Assembly (NCBI GenBank): GCA_964534275.1
Contig: CAZHQG010000001.1
Span: 176,159 to 240,158, forward strand
DNA from: HRBIN30 sp964534275
GTDB lineage: Bacteria > Desulfobacterota > Binatia > HRBIN30
DNA: 64,000 nt
Direction: 5' to 3'
The stretch's first letter is position 1. Every line of letters starts with the position of its first letter. Both the position numbers and the translations under genes were made by a program. Of the stretch, positions 44,468-51,405 are shown piece after piece. A model generated the notes under the pieces. It had not been told where the DNA came from and ran no database searches. It saw only the letters and a list, made by a program, of their open reading frames with translations.

Positions 44468-46269
44468 GAGTCGCGTCACCTGCCGAAGAGGAGCCCGCAG
44501 AGCAGCCGGCGCCACTCGTAGGAGAGGCTCGGGAGGAAAGAGTCTCGCTGGGTACACTGCTGGTGTATGGAGCGCCAAGCTTTGCTGGCGCCGCGATGCT
44601 GGTGCCGATCCTGATCCACATGCCGAAGTTTTATTCGGATGTGGTGCTTGTGCCGCTGGGCTATCTCGCCATGGCCATTGCTGTGGCCCGCGCCATCGAC
44701 GCGCTGAGCGACCCTTTTCTCGGTTGGCTCACGGATCACCGTACTCCGTTCGGCCGACGCCTACCGTACATTGCGTTTTGGTCGCCGCTCTGTGCGCTGG
44801 CGTTCTTTGCCCTTTTTCACCCGCCAGAATTTTTGTCGCGCCAAGGGGCAGCGTGGTGGTTTGCCACGATGTTCGTGCTCTACTCGGTGTTCCACACGGC
44901 CTACGGTTTGCCATACTGGGCTCTCGGCTCGGAGCTAACGCTCGATTACCACGAACGCTCACGGCTGTTTGGTGTTCGCGAGGGATTCAGCATTCTCGGA
45001 ACCATTTGCGCGTCGGTCGCACCAGGACTGCTGGTTGGGTACCTCGGCTTACCGGAACGACAAGCGTTCTCCTGGATCGGGGGCACCTTCGCAATCTTGC
45101 TGGTGGCCACTTGCTACCTAGTGGTTGCCAGGATTCGGGAGCGACCAGGATTTGCGGAGCGGACTGCAAATCCGTTTGCTCCAGGAGTGCGCCGCGCGCT
45201 TCGCAATCGACCGTTTCGGATCCTGCTCGCGACTTACGTGGTATCAAGCATCACCGGCGCAATTCCCGGCACGCTCATGCCTTACTACAATGCATACGTC
45301 CTCCGCCCGGACAACGAAGCAGGTTGGCTGGCGCTGCTCTTGGGTGTGTACTTTTGCGCAGCCTTTGTGTGCTTACCCGGTTGGGTGTGGCTGGCAAGGC
45401 GCATGGGTAAAAAGCCGGCTTGGCTTGCGAGTTTCTTCATGGGTGTCACGGGCGGTGCGGGTTTGTTTTTCCTAGACGAGGGCGATTTGATTCCCGCGGC
45501 GTTTCTCATTGCATGGGCCGGATCGAGCTTTGGGGCGGGGCTGTTTCTTGGCCCAGCAATGCAAGCCGACGTCATCGATTACGACGAGCTCCACACCGGC
45601 AAACGCCGCGAGGCCCAGTATTCAGCGTTTTGGGGAATGCTGCCGAAACTCGTTGCGATTCCAAGCGCTGCGGTTCCGATCGCGATCCTCGGTTCGCTGG
45701 GTTACGTGCCGAACCAGCCCCAGAGCGCTCAAGTGATCTTTGCGATCAAGGCGATTTTCGCACTCGCTCCAGCCGCGTGTGCTTGTTTGGCCTTCGTGAT
45801 TGCCTGGCGATTTCCCATTTCCGAACGCGTACACCGCGAAATTTTGCTGGGGATCGAACAGCACCGGCGAGGCCTCCCGGCGATCGATCCTCTCACCCGG
45901 CGTGTACTGCCTCCGCCGAATCAACGAGCGGTGGACGAGCAAACGGGTTGGTTTTTGGACTACTTTTCTCGCTCGGATTTAGCCGCGTACCTGGCAGGCA
46001 AGCCTTCACGTGCGGCGACGTCTGCGCTTCTTTCCGCGGCCGGCGCGCTGCTTGGGGCTGGGCTCGCTGTTTGGATTGCAATCACCCACGTGCAGGATTT
46101 GCGATCCGATCCAGGAACCCTTCCGGTGCTGGGAGTAGTCGCAAGCGGCTTTTGTGCTGCCCTGGCCGCGTTTCACGTTTCGCGGTTGCGCGCAGCACGG
46201 ACCCTTGCCCTTGGCAAGATCCCACCAGAAAAGATTCGCGCCCATCTGCAAGCGCACGACGGGGGCTGA
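44464..46269 (+). CDS. MFS transporter of the GPH (MelB-like) type with long C-terminal part
   Basis: A 601-residue membrane protein with about 12 helices plus an extended C-terminal region that adds two more hydrophobic segments (SALLSAAGALLGAGLAVWIA, VLGVVASGFCAALAAFHV). The motif DALSDPFLGWLTDHRTPFGRR after the second helix is diagnostic for the glycoside-pentoside-hexuronide:cation symporter family (PF13347). The ATG overlaps the upstream dehydrogenase stop (ATGA). The partner genes suggest uptake of a substrate degraded via a CoA ester, not necessarily a sugar. Confidence 0.9.
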   Translation: MRVASPAEEEPAEQPAPLVGEAREERVSLGTLLVYGAPSFAGAAMLVPILIHMPKFYSDVVLVPLGYLAMAIAVARAIDALSDPFLGWLTDHRTPFGRRLPYIAFWSPLCALAFFALFHPPEFLSRQGAAWWFATMFVLYSVFHTAYGLPYWALGSELTLDYHERSRLFGVREGFSILGTICASVAPGLLVGYLGLPERQAFSWIGGTFAILLVATCYLVVARIRERPGFAERTANPFAPGVRRALRNRPFRILLATYVVSSITGAIPGTLMPYYNAYVLRPDNEAGWLALLLGVYFCAAFVCLPGWVWLARRMGKKPAWLASFFMGVTGGAGLFFLDEGDLIPAAFLIAWAGSSFGAGLFLGPAMQADVIDYDELHTGKRREAQYSAFWGMLPKLVAIPSAAVPIAILGSLGYVPNQPQSAQVIFAIKAIFALAPAACACLAFVIAWRFPISERVHREILLGIEQHRRGLPAIDPLTRRVLPPPNQRAVDEQTGWFLDYFSRSDLAAYLAGKPSRAATSALLSAAGALLGAGLAVWIAITHVQDLRSDPGTLPVLGVVASGFCAALAAFHVSRLRAARTLALGKIPPEKIRAHLQAHDGG

Positions 46270-46309
46270 CACCTCTCACTAGAACGGCAAACGAGCAGCC
46301 GCTGCTTCC

Positions 46310-47146
46310 TTAACGACGTTCCGAGTGCGGACGGCTTTGCCGATTGCTGTTTTCGCTTTGGTCCAGCCAAGCCAACGGATTTGCGGGCCCGTTGCCCTTG
46401 CCGATCGGGAGCCCAGCGTCGATGGCAACAGTAATGAACCGCTTGGCAATGCGCACCGCGTCTAACAGTGAAGCTCCGCGGCAGAGGGAGGCCACGATCG
46501 CGGCGGACAGCTGGCAACCGGTGCCGTGGGTGTGGGGCGTATCTCGCCGAGGGGCTTCGAGGACGATTTGCTCATGGCCATCGTCGAACACATCCGAAGC
46601 GAGCGGTCCTTCCAAATGGCCACCTTTGAGCAAGCACGCTCGTGCCCCGGTTTGAACGAACGCACGCGCCGCTTCACGCATCGCGTCCAGCGTGCGGATC
46701 GGGAAGCCGACCAGAGCTTCTGCTTCCAGGATGTTCGGAGTGACGAGACTTGCGAGCGGCAGCAAGTGTGTGCGAAGCGCGCGGACAGCATCTTCTTCGA
46801 GCAGCCGCGACCCGCTTTGCGACACCATGACGGGATCGACGACCAGCGGCTGGAGTTGGAAGCGGCGAACAGCCTCCGCCACCACCTCGACGATCTCGGC
46901 GGTTGCCAGCATGCCTGTTTTGGTAGGGGCTGGACCGCAATCGCGAATCACCGCGTCGATTTGGGCCGCGACAAACTCCGGCGGCACTACATGGACGCTC
47001 ACCACCCCGCACGTATTTTGCGCGGTCAACGCGGTAATCGCACTCATCCCGTATACCCGAAACACGGTGAAGGTTTTGAGATCGGCTTGGATGCCGGCTC
47101 CACCGCTCGAGTCGGAACCGGCAATCGTCAGAGCTCGCGGAATCAT
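46310..47146 (-). CDS. thiD: Hydroxymethylpyrimidine/phosphomethylpyrimidine kinase ThiD
   Basis: A 278-residue kinase making HMP-PP for thiamine synthesis. ALTIAGSDSSGGAGIQADLKT is the ribokinase-like start (shown here as AGSDSSGGAGIQAD), and the end motif HTHGTGCQLSAAI carries the catalytic Asp position replaced in context by the GTGC anion hole with the Cys typical of ThiD. The frame is open upstream to 47617, but the ATG at 47146 gives the normal length. Divergent from glpX; no TPP riboswitch was recognised in the 133-base gap. Confidence 0.94.
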   Translation of the reverse strand: MIPRALTIAGSDSSGGAGIQADLKTFTVFRVYGMSAITALTAQNTCGVVSVHVVPPEFVAAQIDAVIRDCGPAPTKTGMLATAEIVEVVAEAVRRFQLQPLVVDPVMVSQSGSRLLEEDAVRALRTHLLPLASLVTPNILEAEALVGFPIRTLDAMREAARAFVQTGARACLLKGGHLEGPLASDVFDDGHEQIVLEAPRRDTPHTHGTGCQLSAAIVASLCRGASLLDAVRIAKRFITVAIDAGLPIGKGNGPANPLAWLDQSENSNRQSRPHSERR

Positions 47147-47279
47147 GGAATGGTTCTGTGGCCAACGCGCGCCTCGGGGAACTACCTCGGGCGCACGTGC
47201 ATTGCGTCCATTTTCTTGCGCGATCATGGCGGTTGTGCAAGGACGGGGCAAATTCCTTTTCTTTGCGGAGGGCGCGGAG

Positions 47280-48275
47280 ATGTCGTTCGAGAGTTTGTTG
47301 TCACGAGAATTTTTGCGCGTGGTGGAGGAAGCGGCGATTGCAGCGGCGCGGACGATGGGGCAGGGCGACCGAAAACTGTCGGACCGCGTGGCGGTGGAAG
47401 CAATGCGCAAGTCGATGGATCGCCTGCCGATGCGGGGAACCGTGGTGATCGGCGAAGGCGAGCGAGACGAGGCTCCGATGTTGTACATCGGAGAAAAGGT
47501 GGGCCGGCAGCAGCCCGAGGACCTCGAAGTGGACATTGCCGTAGATCCCCTGGAAGGTACGAATCTCTGCGCCACCGGTGCTCCGGGTGCCATTGCCGTA
47601 CTGGCGGCGGCAAACAAAGGTGGGTTGTTGCACGCACCGGATTGTTACATGGAGAAGATCATCGTCGGGCCAGCTGCTCGGGGGGCCGTACACCTCGATG
47701 CTACGGTGAAAGAGAACCTGTCTGCAATTGCGCGGCGGCTCGATCGGGCGGTGAAAGACCTTGTCGTGATTGTTCTCGATCGACCACGGCACGAGAAGCT
47801 CATCGAGGACATCCGCAGTGCCGGAGCGCGCATTCGTTTGATTAGCGATGGCGACCTTTCTGCAGGCATCTCGGCTGCAATTCGGCGCACGAATGTGCAC
47901 GCCGTCATGGGCATCGGGGGCGCGCCTGAGGGCGTTCTGACAGCGGCTGCACTGCGGTGTCTCAACGGTGGAATGGAGGGACGATTGGTCCCGGCAAAAC
48001 CCGGTCCAGAGGAACGCCAGAAATTCGAGGAGCGATTGAAGGCAATGGGCATTGCCGACCCAAACCGGATCTACACGGAGCGCGATCTAGCGCCAGGACC
48101 GGACATCCTCTTTGCCGCAACGGGCGTGACCGACGGTGCATTGCTTCGCGGTGTGCGATTTTTTGGCCATGGGGCGCGTACATACTCGGTGGTGATGGCC
48201 TTGCGCGAGCACATCATTCGGTTCGTGGACACTGTCCACTTGGATGGCTCGCCAGACGCCGTGGTGGAATTTTAA
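47280..48275 (+). CDS. glpX: Class II fructose-1,6-bisphosphatase GlpX
   Basis: A 331-residue gluconeogenic phosphatase, fructose-1,6-bisphosphate to fructose-6-phosphate. VVIGEGERDEAPMLYIGE and VDIAVDPLEGTNLCATG are the metal-binding motifs of the GlpX/SBPase class; VMGIGGAPEGVLTAAAL is also standard. GAGATG at the start gives a purine-rich ribosome site. With the class I aldolase at 55902 it completes the lower gluconeogenic steps. Upstream of prfB by 57 bases. Confidence 0.96.
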   Translation: MSFESLLSREFLRVVEEAAIAAARTMGQGDRKLSDRVAVEAMRKSMDRLPMRGTVVIGEGERDEAPMLYIGEKVGRQQPEDLEVDIAVDPLEGTNLCATGAPGAIAVLAAANKGGLLHAPDCYMEKIIVGPAARGAVHLDATVKENLSAIARRLDRAVKDLVVIVLDRPRHEKLIEDIRSAGARIRLISDGDLSAGISAAIRRTNVHAVMGIGGAPEGVLTAAALRCLNGGMEGRLVPAKPGPEERQKFEERLKAMGIADPNRIYTERDLAPGPDILFAATGVTDGALLRGVRFFGHGARTYSVVMALREHIIRFVDTVHLDGSPDAVVEF

Positions 48276-48332
48276 GTGGCCCAGCTTGCGTCCGGGTTGC
48301 AGCGAGAATGGGAATCGCTAGGAGACGCCACT

Positions 48333-49479
48333 ATGTCAAATCCGCCGGTAGAAGTTGCAGTTCTGGACGAGGGAGTCAGCGGCCAGGTGGAAGAGCTGGC
48401 CCACCGGATCAATACGCTCGGGAGCTATCTTTGACATCGCCGGTCGGGAACGACGGTTGTCGGAACTGGATGCACTAGCAGCTGCGCCAGAGTTTTGGAC
48501 CGACCGGTCGCGGGCCAAGCAGGTCCAGCAAGAGCGCGCCGAGATCGAGCGCATTGTAGGTCGGTTTCGCGCACTCCAGCGGGAACTAGACGACTTGCGG
48601 GTACTGGAGGAATTTGCGCGCGAGGGTGACGCCGAGTCGGCGGCGGAACTGAAACGCAGGGTGGGCGAGTTGCGCAGCCGCCTCGAGCAACTCGAGCTCG
48701 AGCGATTGCTTTCGGGCGAGCACGATGCAGGCAACGCGATTCTTACGATCCACCCGGGTGCTGGCGGCCTCGAAGCACAAGACTGGGCCGAAATGCTCCT
48801 GCGGATGTACTTGCGGTGGGCTGAGCGGCGCGGATTCAAGACCGAGGTGCTGGATTTGCAGCCCGGAGAAGGGGCGGGAATCAAGAGCGCAACGGTGGCC
48901 ATCGAGGGTCCGTATGCCTACGGCTATCTCAAGGCCGAGGTAGGGGTACACCGCCTGGTTCGAATTTCGCCGTTCGATGCAAACGCTCGTCGCCACACGT
49001 CGTTTGCTTCGGTCTTTGTGTATCCGGATCTGGGTGAGGATATCGAGGTAGAAATCGACGAAAAGGATCTCCGCATCGATACCTTCCGTGCCAGCGGAGC
49101 GGGTGGCCAGCACGTGAACAAGACAGACTCTGCGGTGCGCATCACCCATATTCCGACGGGCATCGTGGTGACCTGCCAGAACGAACGCTCGCAGCACAAG
49201 AACAAGTCCATGGCGATGCGGATCCTGCGGGCGCGGTTGTACGAGCTAGAGCAAAAAAAGCGTCAAGAACAAATTGCGGAGCTTGCCGAGTCGCAACGCG
49301 AGATTGCGTGGGGAAACCAAATCCGGTCCTATGTGTTACAACCCTACCGGCTCGTGAAAGACCATCGGACCGGGGTCGAAATCGGAAATGCGGACGCTGT
49401 GCTGGACGGAGCGATCGACCCTTTCATCGAAGCGTATTTGCGTCAACAGGTGAGCCAACAGTCGGGTTCGACCGCCTGA
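48333..49479 (+). CDS. prfB: Peptide chain release factor 2, expressed by programmed +1 frameshift
   Basis: RF2 reads UGA and UAA. The gene is in two frames: 48333-48431 encodes 33 residues ending NTLGSYL, then an in-frame TGA at 48432; reading continues in the +1 frame from GAC at 48433 to the stop at 49479, giving about 381 residues. The product has the RF2 recognition motif SPF (RISPFDANARR) and the catalytic GGQ loop (GAGGQHVNKTDSAVR). The ATG at 48333 has a GGAG site eight bases upstream. An annotator starting at 48355 would miss the first exon-like part. Confidence 0.96.
48420..48435 (+). promoter_or_regulatory. Programmed +1 frameshift signal in prfB
   Basis: The layout is GGGAG (48420-48424), C, TAT, CTT, TGA, C. 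It matches the classic RF2 autoregulatory site: an internal Shine-Dalgarno-like stretch spaced just upstream of CUU UGA C. Low RF2 slows termination at UGA and lets the ribosome slip to the +1 frame. Confidence 0.93.
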
Positions 49480-49509
49480 GCGGGAGTGGTGGGTCCTGAA
49501 GAAGGGCCG

Positions 49510-51405
49510 ATGCCTATGCGCGAGAAGATCTTTGCCTATCTCCAGCAACGCCCCGCTGGCGCTAGCATCGACGAGCTCCTCGATTTGATTTTCACGCACC
49601 CGGGAAGCGACCCGGAGTTTGGCCCACGCTTCTTGCAGATGTTCTTGGAGCAGGATCCTCGCTTTCTCTGGGACCCAGGAGAACAGCGATGGAAGCTGCG
49701 CGAATGGGCAACGCTTGCCTTGCCGTTGGACGCGGTTTCCTTCGTGGTCGTCGATCTCGAAACTACAGGCCTAACTCCGGAGCCCGGGGGAATCATGGAA
49801 ATTGGGGCCGTACGGGTAGAACGAGGGCGGATCGTGGACGAGTTCCAACGCCTTGTGCGGCCCGTGAAACCGCCTCCTCCGTTCATCGTGCACCTCACGG
49901 GCATCACGTGGGCGATGCTGCGCGAACAACCGAGGCTCAGCGACGTATGGCCGGAGTTTGTGGGGTTTGTCGGAGACGGCTTGTTGGTTGCGCACAACGC
50001 AGCATTCGATCTGAGCTATTTGAATTTGGCCGCACGCGAACTGACGGGATCGATCCTTACGGACACGCATTTGTGCACCCTCAAGCTGGCTCGCCGCTTG
50101 GTGCCGGAAACGCGCCGCCGCGGGCTCGACGCCCTTGCCGCTTTGTTCGGCATTCGGAGCGATGGGCGGCACCGCGCCCTTGGAGATGCGCGAATCACGG
50201 CCGAGGTGCTGTTCCATCTGCTCGAACGTGCTCGGACGCGAGGCGTGGAGCGGTTGGATCAGTTGCTGGCTTTGCAACAGGTTGGGCGTGATGGCCGCCC
50301 GTTTTACTGCCCTTTGCCGCGATCGAGCGTCGAGACCCTGCCAAACGAACCTGGAGTGTACCGATTTTACGATGATCGCGGTCGACTGTTGTACGTGGGC
50401 CGGGCCAAGGACTTGCGCCGCCGTGTGGCGTCGTACTTGGCAAATTCCGACCATCACTCCGACAAGGTGCTGGATCTCATCCGTCATATCCATGAGGTTC
50501 GCGTTGAATGCTGCCCTTCGGAGTTGGAAGCTGCTTTGCGTGAAGCCGAGGCCATCCGCCGAGAAAAACCACCATACAACCAGCGCCTGAAGCATTTACC
50601 CCAGGTGGCCTACTTGAGAATCGGTCGGGAAAGTCCATTCCCGCGGGTCTCGATTGCCCAACGTTTGCGTTCGCGAAGCGACCTCCTTGTGGGGCCATTG
50701 CGCTCCCGGCAAGAGGCCGAGCGGCTGCTCCGCATTTGGCTGCGTGTGTACGGTTTGCGCACCTGCCGGGGATCCCTGGTGCCGGACCCGGAGGCTTCTC
50801 CCTGCTTCCAAGGGCAAACTGGCCTTTGCACGATGCCGTGTACCGCACGGATCGGCGAGCGTGAGTACCATGCTCGTGTGCAAGCGCTTCTGGAGGACAT
50901 CGCGCAGGGTGGAGCGGGGACGCGGGCGTTCCTGATTGCAGAGCGAGATCGGTTGGTAGAACTCGAGCGGTTCGAAGCTGCTCAACGGTGGCAGGAGGAA
51001 TTCGTCTTCTTTGAACGGCTGTGTGCACGCTTCCAAGAGCTGGGATGGGTCACGCGAGAGCAGCATTTTCTGTTGCTGCTGCCGCGATCGAGTGGTGGTG
51101 CGCTCGAGGCGTATCTGATGCTGTCGGGCCGCCTGGTCGGCCGAACATCCATTCACCACGCGAACGAATTGGTCCCTTGGCTGCAGGCACAAATAGAGCA
51201 AGCGCAAGCGCCGCGTGCAGACGCGGTGAGCATCGACGCAACCATTATTCTGGCAGCCTGGCTGCGCGACCGGAAACAAAGCCGCGGCGCTCTTTTCCGC
51301 TTGCCCTCCCCTGAAACAAACTGGCCCGCCACCTTGTTCGAAGAGTGGCGGGCCAGTTGTGCAGCGCTTCTTGCGGCTCCGCAACTACACGAGCCGGCTT
51401 CCTGA
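49510..51405 (+). CDS. DEDDh exonuclease fused to a GIY-YIG (UvrC N-terminal-like) nuclease
   Basis: A 631-residue fusion. After about 80 residues of a small helical domain comes a DnaQ/PolC-epsilon type 3'-5' exonuclease: VVVDLETTGL, LVAHNAAFDLSYL and HRALGDARIT supply the DEDDh residues. Then a GIY-YIG domain resembling UvrC's N terminus (PGVYRFYDDRGRLLYVGRAK, in parts GVYRFY and LLYVG), with the conserved Arg and a later Glu. A Cys-containing stretch (CFQGQTGLCTMPCTARI) mirrors UvrC's central region, but the UvrC C-terminal RNase H and HhH parts are absent. Such proteins are known in actinobacteria and elsewhere; exact DNA-repair role unclear. The ATG at 49510 has an AAGAAGGG site. Confidence 0.9.
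   Translation: MPMREKIFAYLQQRPAGASIDELLDLIFTHPGSDPEFGPRFLQMFLEQDPRFLWDPGEQRWKLREWATLALPLDAVSFVVVDLETTGLTPEPGGIMEIGAVRVERGRIVDEFQRLVRPVKPPPPFIVHLTGITWAMLREQPRLSDVWPEFVGFVGDGLLVAHNAAFDLSYLNLAARELTGSILTDTHLCTLKLARRLVPETRRRGLDALAALFGIRSDGRHRALGDARITAEVLFHLLERARTRGVERLDQLLALQQVGRDGRPFYCPLPRSSVETLPNEPGVYRFYDDRGRLLYVGRAKDLRRRVASYLANSDHHSDKVLDLIRHIHEVRVECCPSELEAALREAEAIRREKPPYNQRLKHLPQVAYLRIGRESPFPRVSIAQRLRSRSDLLVGPLRSRQEAERLLRIWLRVYGLRTCRGSLVPDPEASPCFQGQTGLCTMPCTARIGEREYHARVQALLEDIAQGGAGTRAFLIAERDRLVELERFEAAQRWQEEFVFFERLCARFQELGWVTREQHFLLLLPRSSGGALEAYLMLSGRLVGRTSIHHANELVPWLQAQIEQAQAPRADAVSIDATIILAAWLRDRKQSRGALFRLPSPETNWPATLFEEWRASCAALLAAPQLHEPAS
51321..51356. terminator. Perfect hairpin inside the last codons of the exonuclease fusion gene
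   Basis: A 12-bp perfect inverted repeat (51321-51332 with 51345-51356) with a 12-base loop lies within coding sequence, about 50 bases before the stop, and overlaps the zone where the convergent gene at 51385 ends. It has no T-tract on either side. It could serve as a shared transcription end for the two convergent genes, or be a coding coincidence. Confidence 0.45.

Noticed and set aside
47147..47279. TPP riboswitch upstream of thiD
   Set aside because: I looked for the conserved CUGAGA and ACCUGA-type elements in the short divergent gap and saw none.
46526..47845. Plus-strand frame of 439 codons across thiD and glpX
   Set aside because: It is an out-of-frame reading of both genes and has no family signature; thiD and glpX have complete motif sets.
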